Shown here: positions 13,061 to 23,552 of the stretch, one piece after another
Layout: each line of letters starts with the position of its first letter
How positions within the stretch are numbered: the first letter of the stretch is position 1
Assembly (NCBI RefSeq): GCF_002079055.1
Contig: NC_047488.1
Span: 1 to 64,000 of the forward strand
Length of the DNA: 64,000 bases
DNA from: Saccharomyces paradoxus
Taxonomy: Eukaryota > Ascomycota > Saccharomycetes > Saccharomycetales > Saccharomycetaceae
Direction: 5' to 3'
Translations under genes and position numbers: made by a program
The notes under the pieces: generated by a model
Told to the model about the DNA's origin: nothing
The model's input: the letters and a program-made list of their open reading frames with translations, nothing else
Databases searched by the model: none

Positions 13061-13579
13061 GGTGCACAGTATCTTAACTATCTGCTTAGTCGAGGAGAAC
13101 CAGGATTCTGTTCGTTGCTCAGCCGCTTCGTGGATATTCTCTTGGATACTTTAAACATGGACCTACGCTTAGCCTGCGCTTAGCCTACAACTTCTTCCGC
13201 TCTCGAAAAGACCAATATAATAAAAAGTTATAAATTACATTTCCTTATTAGGTATACGACCTCGCGCTTCGAAGTAGAGGAGCCCTTTTTGGCGTACCTA
13301 CATATGGCGCGTCAGACAGACAAACTTCCCCCAAAAATGTATTACCCCGCCGAATAAGAAAACAGACCCATTCACCAACGACGTATCAAATTACTTCCTT
13401 GGTGCAATGTCCCACTATAAAAAAATTCCTTGACGCTAGATCGTTGGACTAAAATCTGCGTCACAATCGCCTAAACAGGAAATAATGCCTATTTTCGTAC
13501 AAGGTTACTTCCTAGATGCTATATGTCCCTACGGCCTTGTCTAACACCATCCAGCATGCAATACAGTGACATATATATA

Positions 13580-13757
13580 CCCACACCACACCCACACACA
13601 CACCACACACCACACCCACACCCACACCCACACCACACCCACACACACACACCACACCCACACCCACACCACACCCACACCCACACCACACCCACACCCA
13701 CACCCACACCCACACACCACACACCACACCCACACACACCACACCCACACCCACACA
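13580..13757. repeat. Internal telomeric repeat between Y' and X element
   Basis: About 178 bp of C1-3A repeat follow directly on the Y' end (ATATATATAC). They pass into TTAGGG-type repeats at 13758. This is the usual Y'-X junction. Confidence 0.95.
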
Positions 13758-13786
13758 CTAACACTAACCCTAACCCTAACCCTAAC
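13758..13786. repeat. TTAGGG-type subtelomeric repeat (Tbf1 sites)
   Basis: Tandem CCCTAA units (CTAACACTAACCCTAACC and onward) sit next to the C1-3A tract. This is the subtelomeric repeat class bound by Tbf1 at the distal edge of X elements. Confidence 0.85.
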
Positions 13787-14090
13787 TCCATCTCTCCTAT
13801 CCCCATCTCATCTTACCCTCCTCTATCTCTTCTCATCTTCCCCCCCTCTTACCCTACCTCTCCCACATCACAATCCACGGCACTTACCTCATCACCCCAT
13901 GCCCTGCCCCATTCTCCCACTCCACCACTCCTAACCGCCACCATCCATCCTCCGATTATTCATCACCACTCCCCAACCACCATCTATCCATTTCCAATAT
14001 CTAATATTCAACTCCCACTACCACTTACCCTACTATCCATCTACCTTTCCCCATCTACCATGTCGTCCTTACTATAACACTACATACCAC
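13787..14090. repeat. Subtelomeric X combinatorial repeat region, G-poor
   Basis: The plus strand is almost free of G (roughly six in the first 250 bases) and made of short C-, T- and A-rich motifs such as CTTACCCT and CCACCATC. It includes a degraded second copy of a core-X phrase: CACGGCACTTACCTCA at 13875-13891 resembles CACGGCACTTGCCTCA at 14398-14413. Composition and position identify it as the combinatorial repeat part of the X element. No gene is present. Confidence 0.75.
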
Positions 14091-14150
14091 ATGTAAACAG
14101 ATCAAACGTAAACAAATCTAATGTAAACAAACCAAACGTAAACAATACAA
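14091..14150 (+). repeat. Four 15-bp tandem units each with a forkhead motif
   Basis: GTAAACA occurs at 14093-14099, 14108-14114, 14123-14129 and 14138-14144, exactly 15 bp apart. The units alternate ATGTAAACA and ACGTAAACA. GTAAACA is the core recognition sequence of yeast Fkh1/Fkh2. The motif spacing is direct observation; Fkh binding is inference. Confidence 0.85.
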
Positions 14151-14388
14151 GAAGTAACTTACCCTGCCACACTATCAACCTCTCCACTATACCTTCCACA
14201 TCCCCAAATAATACCACCTCCAACTATCACAACCACATACCCAAATCTACCATACTCACCTTCATCTATTTAACGATATCGCATATGCACACGGACGCTA
14301 TAGAACACATCTCACTCTCAACTTACCCCGCCATAATACTCTGCACCAAGGCCATCTCTCACTCGATTAGTACCATATACATCACCAC

Positions 14389-14401
14389 ATCACCATACAC
14401 G
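14389..14401 (+). promoter_or_regulatory. Abf1 binding site in core X
   Basis: ATCACCATACACG fits the Abf1 consensus RTCRYNNNNNACG at every defined position. An Abf1 site is a defining feature of core X. Confidence 0.75.
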
Positions 14402-14609
14402 GCACTTGCCTCAGCGGTTTATACCCTGTGCCATTTACCCATAACACCCACGATTATCCACATTTTAATATCTATAACTGATCACACAACCTCAATTATC
14501 ATATAAATACTCTTAACTTCATGCTTTATAACGTTTTTATACAAATATCCACTACCCATTTTATATGTACTAATATAAATACCACCAAATAATCACAACT
14601 AAAATCACC

Positions 14610-14620
14610 TAAACATAAAA
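14610..14620 (-). promoter_or_regulatory. ARS consensus (ORC site) in core X
   Basis: Read on the minus strand, TTTTATGTTTA matches the 11-bp ARS consensus WTTTAYRTTTW perfectly. It lies about 210 bp from the Abf1 site, inside sequence conserved with S. cerevisiae core X. Origin activity is inferred and often weak at X elements. Confidence 0.65.
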
Positions 14621-14691
14621 ATATACTATTTATCAATAAGAAGGTATAAACACACTATATACTAACATAACATATCACCCCATTCGAACAT

Positions 14692-16263
14692 TCAGTTATG
14701 TAAACGCTTTTCGTAAGAATGTAAGTTATTAACACCACCTTCTAGTTGAGCAGAAGCCGTTCTGAATTCAAATCTAACTTTACCGCTCTGGACATTCTTC
14801 TTTAATACAGTTAACGACCTACAGCCAATGTCTTGGCAAGAATGTTGTAATCCATTGTACAAGTACGGAATAAATTTCTTAATGGATCCTTTGTCAACGA
14901 CAGCGCCGGAGACACCCTGTGCAACCAAAACGCTGTCAAATTCTGAAAAGTAACGAGACGTAGATGCATTCCCTTTAGTACCAGTCTTTTGCATGGCGTC
15001 AATGGAACCCATACCACGGTACGCCTTCAATCTTTTACCATCTTGATAGAAATACTCACCTGGTGATTCCGTAGTACCAGCCAACATACCACCCATCATA
15101 ACAGTAGAAGATCCAAGAGCCAACGCCTTGGTAATGTGACCGATGTTTTGAACACCACCATCAGCCATACATGGAACACCGAACTGGTTAGCAAATTCAC
15201 ACACGTTGTAGACCGCTGTACCTTGTGGCCTACCACAAGCCATAACTTCTTGAGTGATACAAATAGAGCCAGTTCCCATACCGATTCTCAAACCATCCGC
15301 ACCGGCAGCAATCAAATTGGCAGCTTGTTCCCTGGTCACAACGTTACCAGCGATGACTTCCAGACCTGCGAAACTCTCTTTGACCCACTTGAGCATGTTC
15401 AATTGGAAAATAGAGTTGCCTTGGGATGAATCCAATATGACGACATCCAAGCCGGCTTTGACCAATAATCTTAGTCTTTCTTTATCAGCGTCCATAGTAC
15501 CAATGGAAGCACCACATAGCAATTGCTTGGTGTTGGCAGATTTGGACGCTAATGGGTAGTTTTGATTCTTCATTAAATCAGTTCTGGAAAGCATAGAAAC
15601 TAACTTACCCTTTTCATCAACAATCAATAGCCTACCCTTTTTGATTTTCTTTAGAATCTCGTTGCCTTCCGATAACGTGATACCTTGTGCACCGGTAACA
15701 GGGTTCTTGGTCATGACATCCTGAACGAGTAAGGAGTCGTCCTCAACGAACTGTATATCACGAGAAGTGATGACTCCCACCAACTTTGCATTTCTCTTGC
15801 CATCTTCCGTGACAGGGAAGCCTGCAAATCCATACTTTTTCTTCATGCTCTTAGCTTCACCAACGGTGGTTGTTGGAGAAATCACAATAGGGTTGTTAAT
15901 AAACCCATTTTCATAGTTCTTGACCCTTCTGACCATGTCAGCTTGGTCCTCGGGCGTACAGTTATGGTGAATGAAACCGATACCACCCGACAGAGCCATA
16001 AAGATGGCCATTTCCGATTCTGTCACAGTGTCCATTGGAGAGGAAACCAATGGAATGTTTAAAGTGATATTCCTGGTCAGCTTAGTCTGTAGGCTAACTT
16101 CAGAGGACGCAAAATCGACTAAACCTGGTAAGATCAAAAAATCGTTATAAGTCAACCCACCTCTGATCTTGGAGTCCATCAATTCCTGCACAGACAAACC
16201 ATCCAGTCTTGGAAGGCTCTTGGCAAATTGCAGTGCGGTCTTGTAGTCTTTAATAGCGGCCAT
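14692..16263 (-). CDS. IMD2: Inosine-5'-monophosphate dehydrogenase, IMD2 type
   Basis: Catalyses the NAD-dependent oxidation of IMP to XMP, the rate-limiting step of GTP synthesis. The 523 residues equal the S. cerevisiae Imd2 length. The TIM-barrel is interrupted by a CBS pair (about 120-235). The active-site loop [10 protein letters not shown] places the catalytic Cys at 335; the flap follows, and the C-terminus YEKRLHN is typical. Residue 253 is Ser (CGASIGT), the residue linked to the mycophenolic-acid resistance of Imd2. This and the subtelomeric, telomere-facing position favour IMD2 over IMD3/IMD4. Residues around 90-93 read ALSGG where I recall ALLGG. The stop codon is about 70 bp from the core X ARS motif, so silencing could reach the gene. 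The ATG at 16263 has a TATA box at 16524-16531. Confidence 0.95.
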   Translation of the reverse strand: MAAIKDYKTALQFAKSLPRLDGLSVQELMDSKIRGGLTYNDFLILPGLVDFASSEVSLQTKLTRNITLNIPLVSSPMDTVTESEMAIFMALSGGIGFIHHNCTPEDQADMVRRVKNYENGFINNPIVISPTTTVGEAKSMKKKYGFAGFPVTEDGKRNAKLVGVITSRDIQFVEDDSLLVQDVMTKNPVTGAQGITLSEGNEILKKIKKGRLLIVDEKGKLVSMLSRTDLMKNQNYPLASKSANTKQLLCGASIGTMDADKERLRLLVKAGLDVVILDSSQGNSIFQLNMLKWVKESFAGLEVIAGNVVTREQAANLIAAGADGLRIGMGTGSICITQEVMACGRPQGTAVYNVCEFANQFGVPCMADGGVQNIGHITKALALGSSTVMMGGMLAGTTESPGEYFYQDGKRLKAYRGMGSIDAMQKTGTKGNASTSRYFSEFDSVLVAQGVSGAVVDKGSIKKFIPYLYNGLQHSCQDIGCRSLTVLKKNVQSGKVRFEFRTASAQLEGGVNNLHSYEKRLHN

Positions 16264-16640
16264 TGCTTTTACGTATTTGGGTTGTTATCAATTGAAACTG
16301 AAAATATTTACTTCTTTTAGTTTGTTATAAACGAATAAAAAAATAATAAGAAAAGTAAGGCAAGGAATAGAATAGAATACAGGAAAAAAAGTTCCCAGCA
16401 TACTAGGTAAAATGTACAAGCCCACGAAACTGAGAAAAAGCCACCAAGGTTCTCCGGTTAAATGTTCAGCAAAAAATTTCCAGTCGAATTTTTTTCTAAA
16501 TGTTAAATGGGAAAAGACTCCACTATTTATACTTTTTTTTTGTTTTTTTTTTTTATTTTTTTTTTTCCGCTTTCTTCGAGGAAAAGAAATGCGCGGCGTG
16601 CCTGCGCGGCGGTTAGGAAAAATGCTGACGTAATGAATAA
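16264..16640 (-). promoter_or_regulatory. IMD2 promoter with TATA box far from the ATG
   Basis: On the minus strand TATAAATA lies at 16524-16531, about 265 bp before the ATG. It is preceded by long A/T tracts (16530-16566). S. cerevisiae IMD2 has an equally long leader where GTP level selects between an upstream G start that ends in an early-terminated transcript and a downstream A start. The spacing here would allow the same mechanism. That function is inferred. Confidence 0.55.
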
Positions 16641-17579
16641 CAACCTAGCTTATATGTCATAATGTAGTAAGTTTATTGGACCTTTCCTATACGTTATGTA
16701 AATGTAAGATATGTGTGATTACTATCTTGAAAAGAGAAGCTAGAGCTTCTTAAATATTACCATATTAGCGGTTTGCTACTAATAGTCTATTTAATAATAT
16801 TAGAAGTAAATGATAATTGATGTTTTCTTAAATATGCTCTTCTCGTGTAATACGTTAACAAAACATTATGGAAACGTTATTAAAACGCTACTCGTACTGT
16901 GTATATACGTTAGCATATTTAACAAATAATATCAGGCCTTCTTGAAAATTACGCAAAAGCAAGATAAGAAAATATTACTGTTTTCCGTTGAATCTCTGAT
17001 GTACTTCCGGATTTCAACCTGGCACCAAATTCTTACTTGAATAATGCATTATTAATAAATTACTGATATGTAACAGGGATACCGCATGTAGCTTACTCTT
17101 CAGCTAATGTCTTTAAAAACTCGGCCACTTTAATCGTCTACTAACCATTGTATCTTCCTTTTAACATTATTTGACGTTTTCTCTATATTTCGGTAAGTAT
17201 TCATACGATGCCCTCATCTCATGCTCAAGTAAAAACACAGTGATACTTAACAAATCCCATTAGAAAATTTTTAGGAGCTTTTGTCTGCAGTATATGCAAT
17301 GTGAAAGATCATGCAGGCGGTCCCGTGCTACATCATGTGTTATTCTTTATGAGATCCCTTTTTGGAACACTGCGCTACTCGTCTCTAGGCCAAATCTCAA
17401 AATTCGACTGGGCCTATGCGCGGGCGTTCCAATACTTTTTCCGTTCCTATATTTTTACTCCTGTAACTTGAGCCCTGAACTATAAAGGTATATATGGCAG
17501 TTGCAAGTAGTGAGCATTAGCATTCATCTATTATGCAATATGGAGAAGTACGGTAAAAAGTCTAAGCCTTATTTTTGAT
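16641..17579. other. Intergenic region between IMD2 and DUP240 gene
   Basis: AT-rich, no gene seen. Only short frames occur. A TATA-like tract (CTATAAAGGTATATATGG, 17480-17497) lies about 90 bp upstream of the DUP240 ATG and probably serves it. Confidence 0.5.
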
Positions 17580-18300
17580 ATGAGCTCAACACCACTGATG
17601 ACCGATTCTAAAACAAGACCTCAACGGTCTAAAGAACTCACCCCCGCTGAAAACATTGTCCTTCCAAGAGATAAAACTTCCAGATACGTCTGTTTCTTCA
17701 AACAGCATATTAGAATCTTCGCTTTCCTTTTATTTCACATTACCATAGTGGTCATTTTAGCCCATGCAATATTCCATATTGAAAATCCTTTATTGCTTGT
17801 ACTTGCTTGTTTTATCATGGTACTAGGATTCTTCCTTTTATTCGCCTATGTGCCTTTATTTATAGTGATTAGTGGGCCAAAATACCTCTTGGATGGTCTT
17901 AGTAAGGGTTGCAAAATGAAACTATTAGTGGAAGTTATAAATCATAAACCTAATATCAGCATAGACACATGGAATCTTATTTGCATACAATATGAACCAG
18001 TATGCATACGAACACGGTATATGTCCAGATAAGACTCTTTTTTACGATGGCAACTCTTGTTATCAAGTTTTTACAGAATTAGCGGTCGTCCCCTGCGGCA
18101 GCAAAAGCAACAACAAAAGTAATGTCAATAACGATCAGAAAAAGAAAAGTTGTGCGAATACTTCAAATGCTTCAAATGCTAACAAAAGTTACTCTAATAG
18201 GAACTTCGAATTTCAATCTTACATCGCAAAGGCGCTGGCCGTTTATAGAGAATCGGTTGACAAGTACTGGGCAGATAAGCACCCAGAGGTTGCGATTTGA
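17580..18300 (+). pseudogene. DUP240-family membrane protein gene with a one-base frameshift
   Basis: DUP240 proteins are small membrane proteins of the yeast secretory pathway, some interacting with COPI and COPII coats. The first part (150 codons) has the family motif ENIVLPRD followed by two hydrophobic segments (about residues 48-68 and 73-95). After WNLI the frame is lost; skipping one T near 17978-17980 restores WNLIAYNMNQYAYEHG and runs to the stop at 18300. Without the extra T it would encode 239 residues, a normal size for the family. The break lies in a TTT run, so a sequencing slip is possible, but the genes on both sides are clean. Family members are often lost or interrupted in natural strains. 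The closest S. cerevisiae member might be YCR007C or YHL044W; I cannot tell which. Confidence 0.8.
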
Positions 18301-20565
18301 GTATAGCATTACTTCTAGGTCCCGTGTTAGGTTTTTTGTAATTGCGTCTACTATAAGAAAAACACTTTGACATTTACAAAGCCAATTGAGTATACGGATC
18401 TCTAGTGCGCCATTTTTTTGACTTATAGGTTCTCATTATCACTTACCCAGCTATGACCTGACATTAAGCCTTCGTTTTTGCCCTCAGGTATTCATAGGAG
18501 GAGTTCTTTCATATCTGAGCGTATGTGACAACAGTTGGATTCATAAACAAAACTATTTAAGCTTTCGGTGAAAAATAACATATATGATACTTTAAACTTT
18601 ACAATTGACTTGTACTGCCTCAATAGAACCATGTAAAGACTACAAACTTTATATGATATTTTTTAGTTATTTATTAATCGTGATATTTAAATTTGTATAA
18701 TGCTACTTAATTATTGTTGTAACATATATAATACCACCATCACGATTTAGCTTTCTTGCTTATTGTAGGCAATGTCCTCCCTTCTGTCCGGCTTCTTCTA
18801 AATGTGCATTGAGTTGTTTTCATTACTTAGGGGGATTGCCATACAACTGCTTTTCCTTTCTTATTTAATGTGGTATTCTGTGGTATTAACAAGTGGAAAT
18901 TCTTGTTACAATTAGAAGAGAGAAGTTTTCGGAAGATATTATTCACTGGAAGGACGATGCTGGTGTTAAACGACGTTTCAGCACTTCTGTATCTTCGCAA
19001 GCATCTGTGTGCACTAATTTCTTAGATTTTGAACTATTGCTGTATATTAAGGAAGTGCTGCAAGATTGCGATAAAGAACAATTGTCACAGATATTGATAT
19101 GTAGGATCAAGTCGACTTATTATTTTAAAAAACCAGACTACATTTTTAATAACGCTAATTTAAATGGTAATAAACAATGCAATATTTAACGAACGTACTT
19201 TGATTAGTTTGTCTTTATCGAGTTACCTACAGTTGATAGTGGTTATAATAAGGCGCAGAAATAAAAGAAACATTTTCTGGATATCTCTTGCGTTTACTAT
19301 GCATATACCATAGAAGCGTCTTTTTATGTTAACCATGGTACAGTGAAGGAGTTCCGCAAGCGCATCGTAATTTTAACTATGAGTGATGTTCAGAAGAAGC
19401 CATATTTTGTCTTCTTTTGAGGCCGTCACCAGTGCATTGGAGGATAATCGCAGCATCAACTGGATTGTGGCCGAGTTTCATTGCAATTTGTAGCACAAAT
19501 TTTTATTCTTTTCTTTTTGCGAGGGCAGGATGATAATGTTCTTTCCAAATTTAGCAGTTAGTATATCCAGCTATACCTGAATATATTAGGTACTCAATTT
19601 TCGTTGTGTTCAGGGTAAATTCCATTGATTTGATCAATTTTTGGGGCCATGTTATCATATAGGTAATAATTTATAGACGGTCATCAAAGGTGCAAGAGTA
19701 GCGGTAGGGTATTACTGTAGAATTCATTTGGGAGCATTGTGGCACGTTTGCCGTTATCACATATCCTAAAATATAATTGTAAAACCCACATGGTTGCTGT
19801 AGTTGTTATACTCTCATTAGACTATGGTGAAATGCCGATCATCTAAACTTCTGGTCCCCCATTTTTCTTCCTGTTCATTTAATATCTTCATTTTACCATT
19901 AACTGTTGCCTCTTTTCTTGTATATCAGAATGGTTCACTACTTAAGTTACTTTGGTCCAACAATTAATTAAATCGGCCTATAGGAATACCTTAATACCCG
20001 CTCCATACCAAATAATACTGCATTATTCTACGGATTTTTACGTGCTAGGTCTTCAACACTACTTGTCGACACTATTCCGATCTACATTTACATGCAAATA
20101 CCAGCCTAACACAGCAATAATAATATTTACGCAACAAAGAACGAGGGTTCTCTTACTATGACTTGTTGCTCGCATTTCCCCTGATCCACAATCTTAATCT
20201 TAAAAGTGACACATGTGCAGCCCACTCCGAGCCGAGGCCGTAAAAAAAAATGCCATGTTCTATGGGAAAGGTAAAGAAGTACGAAGCAATATGTTTCGGA
20301 CCCTAGTATTCTTCATTAAACATAATATACGTTACCTTCATACTGTTAACCATTTTTGGAATGATTGGCCCAAAAGAGGGTGTTTCTTTTCTGGTTTATT
20401 GTGCTCAATCAAATGGTTCATGAATATTGTCATTGATCAAATAGGTTTATAATATTAATATACATTTATATAATCAACTGTATTTATATCATCAAAAAAA
20501 GTTGTTTTTTTATTTTTCATTACCTTTCACTGTCTATGGATTTTCATTCGTAAAGGCACTCGTCC
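18301..20565. other. Intergenic region, mostly featureless, with PAU 3' flank
   Basis: No gene can be supported. An open frame at 18890-19189 lacks an ATG and matches nothing I know. From about 19980 to 20565 the sequence is paralogous to 33500-34081 downstream of the PAU3-type gene. Shared phrases include TAATACTGCATTATTCTAC, CTTAAAAGTGACACATG and TTATAATATTAATATACATT, so the PAU 3' flank was duplicated together with the gene. Confidence 0.6.
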
Positions 20566-20928
20566 CTAGTTTGCGATAGTGTAGATACCATCTTTGGATA
20601 GAGCCTTGGAGATAGCTGGCTTTAATCTGGTGGAGTACCATGGGACACCGGTGATCATTCTGGTGACTTGGTCTGGGGAAATACCAGTCAACATGGTGGT
20701 GAAGTCACCGTAGTTGAAAACGGCTTCAGCAACTTCAACTGGGTAGGTTTCAGTTGGGTGGGCGGCTTGGAACATGTAGTATTGGGCCAAGTGAGCTCTG
20801 ATATCAGAGACGTAGACACCCAATTCAACCAGGTTGACTCTTTCGTCAGATTGAGCTAGAGTGGTGGTTGCGGAGGCGCCAGCAGCGATGGCGGCGACAC
20901 CAGCAGCGATTGAAGTTAATTTGACCAT
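20566..20928 (-). CDS. Seripauperin (PAU family) cell-wall mannoprotein, 120 residues
   Basis: Small secreted, serine-poor mannoprotein of the PAU/TIR/DAN superfamily, induced in anaerobiosis and fermentation. It has an N-terminal signal peptide ([20 protein letters not shown]) and a conserved PAU/SRP1 core ([20 protein letters not shown] to [11 protein letters not shown]). The C-terminus DGIYTIAN is that of the 120-residue members such as Pau4. It faces the telomere next to a YLR460C-type gene, as PAU4 does on chromosome XII right, but PAU genes are too similar to assign a number. TATA is at 21020-21027, and an AR1/sterol-type motif TTAAACGA (21054-21061) and a Rox1-like TATTGTTCTA (21194-21203) lie upstream. 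Confidence 0.95.
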   Translation of the reverse strand: MVKLTSIAAGVAAIAAGASATTTLAQSDERVNLVELGVYVSDIRAHLAQYYMFQAAHPTETYPVEVAEAVFNYGDFTTMLTGISPDQVTRMITGVPWYSTRLKPAISKALSKDGIYTIAN

Positions 20929-21019
20929 TATATTTGTTTTGTTTTTAGTGCTGATATAAGCTTAACAGGAAAGAAAGGAATAGAGGTATATTCTCAAAGG
21001 CATATGGATGAAGTAGCTC

Positions 21020-21395
21020 TATTTATACCCATTCCTTCATCGATCATCACTACTTAAACGATTCGTTAACAGATGCTCATTCATCACCTAACACCCTTCA
21101 TATTTTATGTTTCGCACCATCTTCATCATGGCTATGGAGATGCGCCTGTTCCTGAACGAGGCATGCATATATCATGAATTTCTTATGCGAAGGTATTGTT
21201 CTATGGTGCCTATGTGTATTCGTATGTGGGGGAAGTGAGAATGCCAATTGTAGGGGTGCCTAGATGTGCCTTGAAAAAACCCTTTTCGCGTGCCTGTAAA
21301 GCTTCCATTTTGGTCAAGAAAAAGAATATCCGGATTTGAGATTTGGACCCTCGTTCAGAAGCTTATTGTCTAAGCCTTTGTTTAATATGCTCCAA
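21020..21395 (-). promoter_or_regulatory. PAU promoter with block shared with PAU3-type gene
   Basis: TATAAATA is at 21020-21027 (minus). An AR1/Upc2-like TCGTTTAA lies at 21054-21061 and a Rox1-like core at 21194-21203. From 21151 to about 21395 the sequence nearly repeats 34681-34927 upstream of the second PAU gene, with only two mismatches in the first 170 bases. The sites fit the known oxygen and heme control of PAU genes. Factor binding is inferred. Confidence 0.6.
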
Positions 21396-23552
21396 ACGGT
21401 TTCCATGAAAAAATAATACAGTTTCTTTTCGATACCAAAAAATGAAGAAGAGATCATGTGCTGGGAGTCTTGTGCAGCCATAGAGGTTTTACGACCCTGT
21501 ACACTACAGCCAAATTTATTGAAATTAGATACGTGCAGCTTAAGAGGGACTTAAGAAAGGAAAGGAGAACAAGTATATTGGATTACAGTTGTGGTCTGGA
21601 TGAAAGTAATGGTGAGGGGAGCTGTAACAGAAACCAAGGCTGTGTGTAGTGAGAAATCTTTGATACCTAGGCACCATGTTCTTTTGTTTGAAATAAGAAA
21701 AGGAAGATAAAAACTAACAGATGACGACGCTAATTTTTTTTTATTTCACTTTTTAATGCTTTAATTGAGGGCGCATATCTCCATTTGAAATTTGCAGCCA
21801 CTAAATACTTTTAGCTATATTGAGGGCTCATTGGTAGTGGCTAATTCCGCTTCCCGAATGTATGGCCATAGTCCAACGTTTGATAATCTAGACAACATAA
21901 ATTTCTTTGAATATAAAAGGTTTCGAAAGTTCCGCGCAAAGAATGCTTGGCAATCAGCTCCATCAAAGAAATACTCTTCGTTCTTCCAAACTTTCTTTGC
22001 AATTTCATACCACCTCTCAGAATCGCTTCCTCAAAATTTTATAACACTTGATAAGAAGTGCAATTTGTGTTTCGTGTTCATCATTTTTAATTCTTGAATT
22101 TTGGAAATCATATAACGTTTCGAGAGAACTGCCTCCAATAAATAGAAGATGAAATAGAAGATTAAAATTACGCAACGATACAATTTAAATTAAGAAGATG
22201 TGGCAGATTCAAAAGACTGAAAACCCTCTTGAGAACCAAGTGAGCCTGAATTGGTGAACTTTTTTTAGGAAGCAGAGTGTTCTCCAAGTTAACATTTCTC
22301 CGTGCTTTTTCAGAATGACTTAACTTCCGCTGTTTCTCAACTTCTACAGAATATGCTTGTGGTGCTTCTTCAATGAGAGGGGTAAAATCTTTTAACAACT
22401 TGTTGAGGTTAAAGTCAAATTATTTGATGCGCTTTTCCAGTTTAGCCGATTCTTTTGGGTGATTTCTTCCTTACTTTAGCCCTTTTTCCCAATAATCTAT
22501 GAGAACGGCGTCGCATCCTTAAATGAAAATAACAATATATAGTTGTAGCCATGCTATTTTTTGAGATAAAATACTACTTAATACACACCGCAATACTGAA
22601 TCAACAAAGATCTCTGGAAACAAATAATAAATAGCTACCGCCTGTATTCATTGTTATTGGTAAACCGATCATAATTTGAAGAACAAAGTTCATGACAAGA
22701 CAAAGATATTAATTTTTCATACAAACTTTATGAAATAACCCCTCTTGCATATTGATACACCATAATATAACTGTGGTTGCAACTAGTAAAAGATAAAGTA
22801 TTACTGTATAACAGAGATCTGCCGATCTTCATGTTTTTATTCAAAAACCGTGTGCTAATAATGCCTTTCAGTATGTTCGTTTGAGCCTTAGCTAATTCTT
22901 CGTCTCGGGGAGAGCTCAAATATCTGGATCTGAATTAACGCAATGGAACACATACTCTCAATTAAATTCTGTTTCTGTTCAAGGAGTCGCATTATGACTA
23001 AGGAATTTCGTCATTCAGTGGCTCATTTCCCTGCTATAATATGGTTTTCCGGAGCTCACTTTACTTTAAATTCGCTCAAATAGCGATGCCACACGCTATA
23101 CAATTAATAGTTGTTCATTCTGTTGGAATATTTCTCACGATAGAAAGTGCGGTAGTAAAGGAGAACAATGAACGTATTAAACTTTCCGCAGTCATGAAAT
23201 TCCAGGACAGCATTTTTAGGTTTTCATATGACAGCCGTTCCTGTCCCAGCTGACTAAGATGGCTCGGATCCGCTACGGTTGTCGCGCGGCTCCGCCAGTT
23301 GGGATAGGCTTTCAGCACATAGAAAACCCTACAGATGATGAGAGTCGCACCGTATCCCAGAGAGTAGTATTCGTAAGAGTAAAGCAAACATGCGAGATGT
23401 TATTACTAAGCGGTGTCTCAACAAATATTGAGAAAAGTTCTTATAAAGCAGGCAAGTCTTTTTCTGTTTTATCTAGCTTAAGATCTTTCTAATTTACATT
23501 CTATGAAATGGCAAGCTGGGTATAGAATATCAACTACATATAACCTACAGAC
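21396..23552. other. Intergenic region with one gene relic; promoter of YLR460C-type gene
   Basis: No intact gene. A Lys/Arg-rich broken frame lies at 22168-22516 (separate entry). Near the downstream gene a GC-rich patch (23264-23300) carries an inverted CGG-N2-CCG pair (CGGATCCG, 23266-23273) and further CGG triplets, possible Zn2Cys6 factor sites. The ATG of the oxidoreductase follows at 23553. Confidence 0.45.
22168..22516 (-). pseudogene. Unrecognised broken reading frame, basic N-terminus
   Basis: From an ATG at 22514-22516 a very basic peptide begins (MRRRSHRLLGKRAKVRKK), then stops. A shift of one base continues as PKESAKLEKRIK, meets a TAA, and goes on with FDFNLNKLLKDFTPLIEEAP and about 55 more residues. 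The open frame from 22398 downward starts only at TTG. The Lys/Arg/Glu-rich, coil-like composition looks coding rather than random, and one frameshift plus one nonsense codon suggest a decayed small gene. I do not recognise the family. Confidence 0.35.

Larger units (their letters stand above)
6931..13579 (-). mobile_element. Inner Y' subtelomeric element (long form, intact)
   Basis: A 6.65-kb element bounded on both sides by telomeric repeat (6671-6930 and 13580-13757). It contains a STAR-like end, one long spliced helicase gene on the minus strand (7331-13060) and about 520 bp of centromere-proximal sequence beyond the start codon. It is almost identical to the outer copy, as expected for recently homogenised tandem Y' elements. 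Confidence 0.97.
14151..14650. other. Core X element
   Basis: The sequence around 14398-14480 (CACGGCACTTGCCTCAGCGG, then a TTTACCCATAAC block) and the AAATCACCTAAACATAAAAA segment at 14602-14621 match the core X element as I remember it from S. cerevisiae telomeres. It carries one Abf1 site and one ORC-type motif. Core X nucleates Sir-dependent silencing and holds a subtelomeric ARS. It ends only about 40 bp from the stop codon of the IMD gene. Confidence 0.85.

Noticed and set aside
13512-14077. Frames across the Y'-X junction
   Set aside because: Same C1-3A repeat artefact, continuing into G-poor X repeats.
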